Shown: positions 53,749 through 63,587 of the stretch, piece after piece
Layout: every line of letters begins with the position of its first letter
Numbering within the stretch: position 1 is the stretch's first letter
Source of the DNA: Macrolepiota albuminosa
Lineage: Eukaryota; Basidiomycota; Agaricomycetes; Agaricales; Agaricaceae
Assembly (NCBI GenBank): GCA_027475525.1
Contig: JAMWFC010000032.1
Location: 1,736,001-1,800,000 of the forward strand
DNA: 64,000 nt
Direction: 5' to 3'
Position numbers and translations under genes: made by a program
Notes under the pieces: model-generated
Told to the model about the DNA's origin: nothing
Seen by the model: only the letters and a program-made list of their open reading frames with translations
The model's database searches: none

Positions 53749-54991
53749 GTAGGGCATCAGAATGGTACGTGTCATACATTGTATGAGAGCTTGCTTTGTG
53801 CTGTACTATATGTGTCCAGCAGAGTCCGCTACACTATAGTGGAGCAGTCTCCACAGTGCCATAGAATACAGAGCCATAGACATGTTACAATGTGCTGTAT
53901 GACATGGTCCAGTGGATTGATAAAAGACAGGCACACATATGCACATGCAGGCCCAGCAGATGCCAGCAGACACTAGCAGACGTCAATGTGTGTTAGCAGC
54001 CACCAGCGGGCATCAGCCCACAAGTGAAAATCTCCTTTGTTGGTGGACGTCATAGCATAAGTAAACTCTCCTTGAGGTTCTCCACTTCCCTCTCCTCTCC
54101 CTTTCTCCCCACAATAACTCAAGGCTGCATGCCTCCCCTTCTCTTTTTTTCCCATCCCCAATGCCAGCATATGTCCACAAAAGGGCCCTGCAGACCTATG
54201 CAGGCCTATGCAAGCCACTAGTAGACATCTATGCAAACCTATATTGACCTACTCAAATCTATGCAGGCCCATGCAGGCCTGCCAAGAGCACCAGCAGATA
54301 TCTGCAGAGGCCTACACAGGCTCATGGGGGCTGGCTGGACCAAAAAAAGGGTAACTCGTCATCCTGGCTCTATGCCTATGGAGAGAATTGAACCCCCAGC
54401 CTTAGGCAAGCCTCCAGCAACGGAATGCACTGACAATTTAACCATTGCACCACAGGTCCGTTACTAATGAATAAAATCAAAGGACAGGGCAGCATACTCC
54501 CCAAAAGAGTTTTTGTGGCTTGAAAGAGGCGTTGGCATCATCTGCCATCAGCTGGCATCCATCAGCATCTATCAGCATCTGCTGGATATCTGCTGGTATC
54601 TATTGGCATTTGCAGCTATCCATCAGCAATCTTCAGCATTGTCCAGCATCAGGGTGGGAGAAAAGGAAAGAGGGTGCATGGGTGTCTACCGCATGAAGTG
54701 GCATCTGAGAAAGCATAGAGAGTGGTGGAAGAGGAATGGGAGTAGTGTCTATACTGAACTCTACGGCTATAGCTAGTGTCATTAACTTTCTACAGCTATG
54801 CAGTGCACATTATTGCCTAATGCCCTGCACTTTTGTGCAGCTTCATAGCTCCACTTTTTACCTAAGACCAAGTATTTGGTTTCATTGGAGGATATGTAAT
54901 GGAGTGTCATACTTATTACAAGCGTCAACAATACTATTAGCAAACAGTAGAGTATTACATAAGGCAATATCTTGTATTCACTCTAGGTCTA
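53749..54991. other. Unassigned insert with inverted, motif-repetitive segments
   Basis: No convincing gene. The parts at about 53940-54320 and 54535-54720 look like imperfect inverted counterparts: ccagcagat-rich text against atctgctgg-rich text, and a pyrimidine block ending cccatccccaatgccagcat against gccagcatcagggtgggag. A tRNA-like cassette lies between them (54342-54462). The arrangement resembles a fold-back or SINE-containing element. Outer ends not determined. Confidence 0.45.
54342..54462 (-). ncRNA. tRNA-like Pol III cassette (tRNA-derived SINE head or tRNA pseudogene)
   Basis: On the minus strand, TGGTGCAATGG (54452-54442) fits the Pol III A box and GGTTCAATTC (about 54392-54383) the B box, about 50 nt apart, as in long-variable-arm or intron-containing tRNAs. 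A run of seven T follows (54348-54342), the usual Pol III stop. The acceptor stem pairs only partly, so I do not call it a functional tRNA and do not name an anticodon. Confidence 0.5.
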
Positions 54992-55739
54992 TGTCAGGTT
55001 CTGCTGAGTCAGGGGCTTTTCAAGAAAGCAACATCCTTATAAGACAGACTTAATCTATATGTACTCAGGTGGTCTGAAACTCCAGACCATGCTCTGGGGT
55101 TCAAGATGCAAACAAGAGATTCCTGGGATAAGGAACTTAGTCTGGGGATTGGGAGAAGTCAAAAAGACAATGGAGTTAAGATCAAGTCGAGAACCAGGAG
55201 TTCTAAGACAAGACCAGGGTTAATAAATTCTAAGTCATAAAGTGCATACCAATCTCAAGAGCACATGAGTAAGTTAAGTGTGCTAGTCAAAGTGTGCTAG
55301 TCAGTGCATACCAGTCAATCAAAGGGCATGCAAACAATCAATGTAATATCAAGACTAAAGTACTACAAGTAGGTAGCTACTCTTTAAGTACTGGTGGAGG
55401 TTACTCCAGGTTCCTGAGGAGTTCTAGGATGTCTAGGGCAGTTCCAGAAGTTAATGGGCAGCAGTGGAAGGAGGGAAAATTGTATACCAGAGATCATACA
55501 TGCAGAGCATGCAATCAATTAGCACAGAGGGATGGCCATGATGCATGATGCATGATAGCTGGGATGATTAATGTGATCCAATTGTTGATTGTCATGCCAG
55601 CAGGTGGTTTCAGGGTCCATAATGTGGGGCTGTCAGGGGGCGTGCATAATGGTGGTGGAGGCAGTCATAATGGCAAAAGTTGTATAGTGGGGTTGGCAGA
55701 GATGTCCTGGGGTGGTTCTGGATAGGAGGAGTCATGACA
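54992..55739 (-). repeat. Old solo LTR of the A family
   Basis: 748 bp, TGTCAGGTTCTGC...GTCATGACA, reverse orientation, with exact target duplications gtcta on both sides (54987-54991, 55740-55744). It keeps taatatcaagact, the complement of the family's RNA start motif. Nearly all CpG sites present in F have become TpG or CpA (for example cgtgaca to catgaca), so it is much older than F. Confidence 0.92.
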
Positions 55740-55744
55740 GTCTA

Positions 55745-55855
55745 GTCAAATCCGATATAGCAGTCTGATTTAGCACTGTGTGATCCACACAAGACAATTC
55801 TAGCTTGTAACTCAATAGTTATACTCCAATACATCAAAAGGGAAAACAGAAGGCA
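55745..55855. other. Short unassigned stretch
   Basis: About 110 bp between the solo LTR's target duplication and the first recognisable element E codons. I see nothing in it. Confidence 0.5.
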
Positions 55856-57285
55856 ATGAGCCTTTATGAGGACAACATTCCTTGGTTGCATCAGCAATGG
55901 CAAGAGGAATTTGCTAATATGGTCAATAGGACCAAGAAGGAGCTCCCACTATGGCAGGAAGTAAACCATGAGATCAATCTTATAGACAAGAGCAAGCAGT
56001 ACAAGTACCACTTGCCATGCTATCTGCATGCACTCCAGAAGCAACTATGCAATAAAACTAATCACTATTTGAATACTCAATGGTGGTCACCATATACCAC
56101 TGCTCAAGCTGCACTGCTACTATGCATTCCAAAGAAGGATGGAACTCTTCATACTGCTTTGAATGCATGCCAGCACAATGACAACACTATAAAGGATGTA
56201 ACTCCTTTACCAGATCAAAGGATGATCTGGGAAGACGTGGCTTGAGTAAAGTATTACTTAAAAATTGACCTCACTGATGCTTACAAGCAGGTGTGCATCT
56301 GCACCAAAGATGTATCCAAGACCATGTTTGCATCAATCATGGATATGTTCACCAGCAATATTATGCAAATTGGGGACTGCAACGTTCCTGCAACCTTTCA
56401 GAGGTTAATGACCTCTATATTTTGTGACATGATAGGATACTTTATGCATGTCTACCTAGATGACATATTCATCTATTTAGATTCCATTGAGAAGCATGAT
56501 TAGCATCTCAGAGTCATGTTTGAACAACTGCACAAGTACAAGCTGTACTTGAAATAAAAGAAATGCAAGCTCTATGCTCAAAGTGTAGACTGCCTAGAGC
56601 ATGTCATGAATGAGCAGAGTATCCACCCAGATCAAGGCAAGCTCAACCACATTTGAGAATTGCACACATTATGAAACTACAATGACATCTAATATTTTGT
56701 TGGCCTTGTCAACTACATCTTGAGCTTTCTGTCTGATGTCACTGCTTATACAAGGCCATTTATGTTCATGATGCAAAACAGGTCACCATTCAATTGGCAG
56801 CTCCTGCACCAGCAATGTTTTGAAATGGTCACACAGATCTGTATGAAGACTCTGATCATTTGACTGATTAACCTCAGAGCCTATCTGGCTTATCTGCGAC
56901 ATGTCAAAGACAGGCATCAGGGCCATGTATGGCCAGAGAAGCAGCTGGCAGACATGCCACCTAGCAGGGTTTATATCAAAGAAGTTCACAACTGCCCAGC
57001 AAAATTATGCTGTGCACAAGCTAGAGACTCTAGCAATACTTGAGGCTCTCCTCAAGTAGAAAGATAAGCTGATGGAATACCCTATCCATATCATCACTGA
57101 CCACAAGGTGCTTGAGTTCTTCAAAACTCAGATGAACTTGTTGCCACGTCAGCGACAGTAGATTGACTACATGTCGAGGTATCAATTTGACATCACCTAC
57201 ATTAAAGGTAAACTCAATAAAGTAGCAGACTGCTTGTCTTGCTACTTGGTTGCAAGTAGTACTGATAGTTCTGGAGCTTGCTAGT
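55856..57285 (+). pseudogene. Element E reverse transcriptase and RNase H
   Basis: Opens with WQEVNHEINLIDKSKQYKYH, CIPKKDGTLHTALNACQHND and VTPLPDQRMIWEDVA. Then LKIDLTDAYKQVCI (first Asp), CNVPATFQRLMTSIF and FMHVYLDDIFIYLD, where the catalytic YLDD is intact. RNase H traces at about 57000-57260 include HKVLEFFKTQM and YQFDITYIKGKLNKVADCLS. In-frame stops at 56246, 56501 and later make it inactive. Confidence 0.85.
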
Positions 57286-58209
57286 GTAAAATATGATCTT
57301 CAATTCACACTGACTTTGATGACAAAATAAACTCTTATTGTTTTAGATGCTTTCAATAATTTTGCAGAAAGCAGAGGTTTTGAGGTATTATAGTGTTGAA
57401 TGATTTTAATAATATTCTAAAAAGTAGAGGTTTCTTAACAAACTCCAGCCTAAGCAATTCACTCCCTGGGAATCACCAAGCCTTTGCCTATTAATTGCCT
57501 GTCTATTCTCTACTAAACTTGGGCTATTTATACTGTTTTTCTAATGCACAGACCACTATCTACACATAACTCTTTTGTTGTAACTTCTCCAGCCTTAATA
57601 ACATATTTGATAGTCTAATTTCCATTTTGGGAGGCCTGTTTTGGTGCCACCAGTTCCACCATTCAACTTCTTGTTCCACCATTTCTCCAGATGTTTCTGA
57701 TTGCTCCTTCCTCATTTGCTTCAGCTTTATTTAGCATGATCCCATTCATAGATCCTTCTTTCCTCTTTTAGCACTTCCCTGCATTCCATGCTTCTTTTCC
57801 TTTCTCCTTTCAGTCATGTCAAAATCAGGCATTGTCAGATCTGATCTTGATCTAGATCATCACAATTTGATCCCATTTTGTCACTTCTGCCAGCTCTCAA
57901 ATCAGGCATTGTCAGATCTGATCTTGATCTAGATCATCACAATTTGATCCCATTTTGTCACTTCTGCCAGCTCTCATGCTTCCCCTCCCCATTACAGTGG
58001 TTGGACTATTGTTGAGCTGATAGTTTGAGCTGGTCCCTGCCTGTTGTTCTGTACTTTTCTGTGTATTTATTGGGATGTTTTGGAGATATATTTTTGTTGA
58101 GACTGCTACCAAGAGGCTTACAGTTTTCAGCCCATAATTAAATGTTTATTTTGACTTCTGGTACATGGTGTGTCCCTGACTGCTGGTACAGCATTGTATT
58201 AGTATGTGC
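57286..58209. repeat. LTR-like insertion in element E
   Basis: Separates the end of RNase H from its normal continuation (INPDKEDLPLYQ at about 58220). The left edge reads TGTAAAATATG. The right edge is either GCTGGTACA near 58190 or ATGTGCA at 58209; neither gives a convincing target duplication. No coding frame. It contains a perfect 77-bp tandem duplication. Confidence 0.45.
57822..57975 (+). repeat. Perfect 77-bp tandem duplication
   Basis: The unit starting aaatcaggcattgtcagatc occurs at 57822 and 57899, period exactly 77, no mismatch seen. Confidence 0.95.
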
Positions 58210-59727
58210 AGACAGACTGCTGGATCAATCCAGATAAAGAGGACTTACCTCTTTACCAGTACTAGAAACTCAAGAAGCATGTCTTGGAAGTACACGTGAT
58301 GTGCAATGATGAATGGAGGTGAAGTACTCACCTCAGAGAGCAGCGTGAGGAGCAAGACATAACTGCTGAGCTGCTGAGGAAGAATGAAGCTAGAGAGCCT
58401 GAGCACCCCAACCAACGCTTCACCCTGGCTAACATGTTAGAAGGCAAATTGCCTTTGTTCCAGCCACCTAGCCTGGGGAAGGAGGACTTCTATAAAGAAA
58501 TGGTGAGGGAGTACAGATATGACTTCCTATTTGTCAAGATGCTTAGCAACCCTGACAATCATCTGCAATTCAGGAAAGGATCTGATGGTATAATCATAGA
58601 AGAAAACTGTCAAGAAGTAGCAGTCACCTGCATTCTCTGAGAGTGCACCAGTGTGACACGCATATTGAACCAGGCACATGCACTGGTGGGGCACTTTGGT
58701 GCTGCATGGACATTGGAATACATCCAGAGGTGGTATTGGTGGCCTCAGATAGCCCAGGAGGTTACCAAGTTCTGTGCATCCTGCACAGCATGTCAAAAGG
58801 CAAAACTGCCCCCTGAACTTTCTGCTGGGAAGTTGCACCAGGTGCTGGTGAAGCCATGGAACTCAATTGAGATGGATTTTATAAGTCCCTTTCCTGAGTC
58901 AAAAGGGTTTGACTACCTCTAAGTGGTAATATGCCACATGACAAGCATAGTGCACCTTATACTGGTGCGGACAATGCTGACAGCTAAAGAGCTGTTGTGA
59001 ATTTACCTCAGAGAAATTGTTAGACTGCATAGGCTGCCTAGTACCATTGTGAGCAATCATGACTCAAATTTTACATCACAATAGTGGAGGGAACAACTGT
59101 TAGGAGCCAGACTCCTGATGTCAATGTCATTCTATCCACAGACTGTAAGGACAACCTCTAGAGGCTGTGGCTTAGTCACACAGCTGGCAGAGGGAGATCC
59201 AAAGAGAACAAGTCTAGGGATTCCCTATGCCAGGTTGGATGCTTCTGGGGCTTCTGAAGCATGGGAAACAACTGTACAGTACAACAAAACCTTAAAAAAA
59301 AAAATTCAAAAATTGACTAACCAAACAACTGTGCAAACAAGGCAGGAAAACTCCGGACTTTGGAAGTCAGAAAGGCAAACTCCGGCTTATATAAGCAGTC
59401 TGGAAGCAGTGCTGAAGGGCCCACACTTGTCTGAATGATAGCTAAAGAACCAGAGCACCTCAAAGGCTGAGAATAGTACTAACAAATAGTGTTGAGAGAA
59501 TAGAAACAGCAAAATGAGAGAATGATAGAAGAAATAAGGAAATGAATAAAAGGAGAGTGAAGGAATAAAAAGTGAAAGAAGGAAGAAATGAGGAGTCCCC
59601 TGACACAGATGGATGGTCAAACTGAGCAGGCAAACCACAATATAGGCTAGATTTTACAGATGGTCATTCATCCTGATCAACGAGACTGGGTAGACTGGTG
59701 TCTACTCACTGAGTTCGCAATTAATGC
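58210..59727 (+). pseudogene. Element E integrase
   Basis: The zinc-binding part is at about 58650-58800 (LNQAHALVGHFGAAWTLEYI, RWYWWPQIAQEVTKFCASCT, ACQKAK). The core has EMDFISPFPESKGFDYL (Asp), STIVSNHDSNFTS (the second Asp position reads SNHDS, degraded) and, split by solo LTR 59144-59605, SFYPQ joined to DGQTEQANHNIG (Glu). It ends in WVDWCLLTEFAINA at the insertion point of F. Confidence 0.8.
59144..59605 (+). repeat. Solo LTR, TGTAAGG family (copy 3)
   Basis: 462 bp, TGTAAGGACAACC...CCCCTGACA, homologous to 13487-14081 and 53031-53513. Target duplication cagac/cagat. Removing it restores the FYPQ-DGQTE integrase motif of element E. Confidence 0.92.
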
Positions 59728-60596
59728 TGTCACGACCCCTCCCCCCCAGAACCTCCCCGGGACACCCCCGGAGCCCCGCCCGGGAACCTCTTCCATCAAT
59801 CCCACAGCGCACCCCGCCCCCACAGCTGCCAACGCCGCCATTACATGCATCAATGACCGCCATCAGCCAGCCCCCCCAGGACCCCTGCATCACGGACCCT
59901 GGGATCAACCGCCATCAACGATCGGATCACGTGGCTCGCATCCGGCCATCACGCATCACGCCCCACGCATCACAACTCTCTCCGCGCCAATTGATCGCGC
60001 GTCCCCACACGCGCAATCCTAGTATACAGTCTCTGACCGCTACTCAATGACCCCCGGAACTCATCCCAGACACCCCGGAACCCCGAGACACGATCCGTAG
60101 TACTTATAGTGTAGTTCTCTGCTGTATTCGCTAGTCTTGATATTACATACACTGTTACTTTGCTTTACTTGGATTGTTGCGTGCCCTCTATTTGACTGGT
60201 ATGCATTGACTGGCACGCTTGACTGGCACGCTTGGATAATCGCGTGCTCTAAGACTGGTACGCACTTCACGACTTTAACGCATTGACTGGCACGCTTGAC
60301 TGGCACGCTTGGATAATCGCGTGCTCTAAGACTGGTACGCACTTCACGACTTTAACTTACTAACTTGGTCTCATCTTAGAACCTCCGGTTCACGACTCGA
60401 CCCCCACCTGAACTCCCCAGTTACCCACCACCCAAAACCCCCGGACTAAGTCCCCTCTCCCGGGATTCCCCTGTCCACGTCTTGAACCCTGGAGTCCTAG
60501 CCCCGGAGTTCCAGACACCCGAGTATCCGTGGGTCAAGTCCGCATTGTAAGGGCGATTGCTTTCCCGGAAAGCCCCCGACTCAGCGGAACCTGACA
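59728..60596 (+). repeat. F 5' LTR
   Basis: 869 bp, TGTCACGACCCC...GAACCTGACA. The presumed RNA start motif agtcttgatatta lies at 60133-60145, with TATA-like cttatag about 30 bp before it. About 77 bp of the length come from the tandem duplication at 60203-60356. Confidence 0.93.
60203..60356 (+). repeat. Perfect 77-bp tandem duplication in F LTR
   Basis: The unit starting gcattgactggcacgc occurs at 60203-60279 and 60280-60356. The A2 LTRs and solo LTRs have one unit. Confidence 0.96.
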
Positions 60597-60609
60597 TAAT
60601 ATCAAGACT
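60597..60609 (+). promoter_or_regulatory. F primer binding site, self-complementary type
   Basis: taatatcaagact directly follows the LTR and is the perfect complement of 60133-60145 in the same LTR. Same arrangement as in A2. Confidence 0.78.
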
Positions 60610-60903
60610 CCCTCCTTACACCGTTCTTGATGGCTACGTATACTCACACTTACTACCCCACAGGGTACCAGACCGACCCTTACGGACGCCCGGTACCCGA
60701 TCACTACTCCGCGCAGACCCCCCGCCCCGTCTATCCACCTCTCCCGTACGAACCTCAATATCTCCACCGCCACTGGGCCCCCGACCCGTCCCTCTACGAC
60801 CTGGGGCCCTCAGCCAGCTGGGCCCCTCCGCCCAACTTAGCCATGGCACGACCCGTGGAGGTCCCCTCGTACCGGAGCATCCCCGGGGGCCTGCCGGAGA
60901 CCC

Positions 60904-61057
60904 CACCTGTACCCAGTGGACCTCGCCCGATTCCCCCCAGCGAGGGCCCCTTTGCACCCACCCCCTACTACGGTTATCAGCACCTGTACCCAGTGGACCT
61001 CGCCCGATTCCCCCCAGCGAGGGCCCCTTTGCACCCACCCCCTACTACGGTTATCAG
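60904..61057 (+). repeat. Perfect 77-bp tandem duplication in F gag
   Basis: The unit starting cacctgtacccagtgg occurs at 60904-60980 and 60981-61057. A1 has a single unit. A2 has an independent, diverged duplication of nearly the same segment with about 71-bp spacing. Confidence 0.96.
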
Positions 61058-61277
61058 TGCCCCGTCCCCCAACCCCAAGAACTCCGAGGACCCCCCTATC
61101 CCGACTACCCCCCTCGTCATTACCTGGCCGCCGCTCCACCCGCTCGAACCCCTCCCTCGCCAATGGGACGACGACGCCTCGAGGAGTATGAACGGCAACA
61201 GGACGAGGTACTCCGCTCCCTCAGGATCTCGCCAGAGAACTTCGCGCAACGGACAAGGACGCTGCTCGTGGAATTCG

Positions 61278-61431
61278 GACACGACGACTTCGAAGGCACT
61301 CCGGAGGAATGGGCTCACTGCCTGGTCGAATTTGGGGATCGCCTCACGCGAGGAGACACGACGACTTCGAAGGCACTCCGGAGGAATGGGCTCACTGCCT
61401 GGTCGAATTTGGGGATCGCCTCACGCGAGGA
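61278..61431 (+). repeat. Perfect 77-bp tandem duplication in F gag
   Basis: The unit starting gacacgacgacttcgaagg occurs at 61278 and 61355. A1 and A2 have one unit. It shifts the gag frame. Confidence 0.96.
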
Positions 61432-61666
61432 GAACTCCCAGAGCAAACCATGGTAAAGTATAGGCGCAATACGATCCTCCGGGAAGAATTACAGCAACTG
61501 CTCGACGAAGTCCACGCGTCCCCCTCCCCTCGGCCCCTCAACGACCCCGCGGACCCAGGTCGCTCGATTCACATTCGACGGGAACCCCCGGAACCGGCCC
61601 CAGCAGTCCCGGCAGCCCCCACGGTCCCCACTCCGGAGCAACGACAACGGGAAGAACGGCAGAACG

Positions 61667-61820
61667 CCTCAGCCATATTACGGTCCCTCAACCTGACTGG
61701 AGGCCTTTTCGACCAACCCGCTGCCCGCACGGTAGGCTTGTCACCTCAGCCATATTACGGTCCCTCAACCTGACTGGAGGCCTTTTCGACCAACCCGCTG
61801 CCCGCACGGTAGGCTTGTCA
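61667..61820 (+). repeat. Perfect 77-bp tandem duplication in F gag
   Basis: The unit starting cctcagccatattacgg occurs at 61667 and 61744. A1 and A2 have one unit. It shifts the gag frame and restores the register lost at the two earlier duplications. Confidence 0.96.
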
Positions 61821-63587
61821 ACTTGTCGCAGAGCTAATTCCGTTCCTAGTACCTTCGAGACCTGGGGGCAGCCCCAGAGACCTCTGGAACCCCTCCTGCA
61901 AATGGACAACGCCCGACCTCCACCTCCGGCGAACCCCGGTAGAGCCCGGGTGGACACCCCTAGTACGGACGACATACTATGCTACATCGACGAGCTCATG
62001 CACGACAACAATGAACAATGTCCCACGCCCGCACCCGCCCCGGCACCAGCACCGCCCCCCACGTCCGCCCCGGCCCCTCCGGAACCCAACTTCCGTCGCG
62101 ACCTGCCACCCCACTTCGACCTACGAAACCCCCCGCGACCCCCGATGCAAGTACGACCCTCCCAGGCTGAACGACCCCCGTGCCACCCGGCACCCGACCC
62201 AGCACCCGGCCCCCCTCCGATCAACCTGACACCACTGAACCCTCCCCGACTGCCTCCGCCACCCCCAGCCGAACCTCGAGGACGACCCCCAGGCCCTCCA
62301 CCCCCGCCGCCCCCTGCGTGGAGACCCGGGCCTCCTCCTGGCAGGAACGAGCCCCCCTGGGACAACGGGCCTCCCAGGCGTGGACCCCCAGGTGAGCCAC
62401 CCGGAGGAGGTCCTCCCGGCGGGTGGGGCCCCGCCCTTGGTGCTTTTCCTCCTCAAGGAGGGGGGGGTAATCATTACTACTACTATTACAATGCTGGCCC
62501 TCCTCCCCGCAACGCTGCCGGACCGGACGACGCTCACGACGCCCTCGCCCGCGAAGGACGATTGGACATCTAAAAGCCTGACGCTTTCACGGGCCGGGAC
62601 CCCCGAAAATGGCGTACCTTCCTCACTCAGTGTCTCAATACATTTCAGGCAAAGCCGCTCACGTTTCAGGTTGACAGCTCCCGGGTGGCCTTTGCCGCAT
62701 CATACCTCCAGGGGATCGCCTTCGATCACTACACGGCCCTCATCCAGTTTGACCCCAACAACCCGGCACTCGCTCGCTGGCAAGCCTTCGTCGACGAGTT
62801 CTCCGGGAAATTCGGGATATACGACACCATGGCCGAGGCCGAGGACAACCTCTTCAACCTCCGGATGCGCTCTGAAGAACACTTCACTACCTTCATCGTA
62901 CGTTTCGAAAAGGAAGCTTACGAGACAGGTTGGAATTACAGCGCCCTCCGGTACGCCCTCCGCCGTGCCCTCCCACAACGTATCAAGGACGTCCTCCGAC
63001 TCGCCCCGAAACAACCCTCCTACGACGGATACAAGGCCCTCGTCATGCAGATCGACCAACGCTACTGGGAAGACCGCAGTGAGTATTCGAACTCCTGACC
63101 CCCCTGGAACTCTAGAGGAGGACCCCCCTGGCCCTCCGGCGAAGCCCCCAACCCCCAAGGTCGAAACCCCGGTTCCCCTGCGTTCCCGGACAGCCGACCC
63201 CTGGTGAGTCGCGGTCCACCCAACGCTAACCCCAGCAGTGGCGCCCGCCCCCAGGCTCAGCTCAACGCCGCCGTGGCCGCCCACGACCCGGGCGACGTGC
63301 CGAACCCTGAGGAACCCCTGGAAGACCCCGAAGACTTCGACTGCGACGACGAACGGGACGAGGAGGCCTTCCGGGCCAACCAGCTTCAAAAGAAGGGACG
63401 ACCCTGGATCGAAGTCCCGACGGATGTGCAGGAACGACGGAGAAGGGAGGGTGTCTGCATACTCTGTGGTGAGAAAGAACATTTCATCTCCGAGTGCCCC
63501 AAACGACAGGTCATGGGACGTGCCACCTGGACCTTCGAAGGGGAGGACGCCACCTACGAGTATTCGGAAAACGACCTGGCAATTTAG

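Larger units (their letters stand above)
55856..59727 (+). mobile_element. Ty3/Gypsy element E, pol remnant
   Basis: A third Ty3 lineage, on the plus strand: RT, RNase H, integrase. Gag, protease and LTRs are not visible. It is interrupted by an LTR-like insertion (about 57286-58209), by a solo LTR (59144-59605) and finally cut at 59727 by element F. Very low in CpG, with many stops. Confidence 0.85.
60630..63587 (+). pseudogene. F Gag: proline-rich N-terminus, capsid, CCHC knuckle
   Basis: ATG 60630 begins MATYTHTYYPTGYQTDPYGR. The helical part is near 61170-61330 (RLEEYERQQDEVLRSLRISP). A proline-rich region (61900-62560) includes HYYYYYN. The capsid at 62640-63090 has GIAFDHYTALIQFDPNNPAL, FEKEAYETGWNYSALRYALR and LAPKQPSYDGYKALV. 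Knuckle VCILCGEKEHFISECPK lies at about 63450-63500 (CX2CX4HX4C). It ends at TAG 63585-63587. Apart from the 77-bp duplications only two point stops interrupt it: TAA 62571-62573 (A2 has CAA) and TGA 63096-63098. Confidence 0.88.

Noticed and set aside
54370..54460. Functional tRNA gene with a named anticodon
   Set aside because: The acceptor and anticodon stems pair poorly, so only a tRNA-like Pol III unit is supported.
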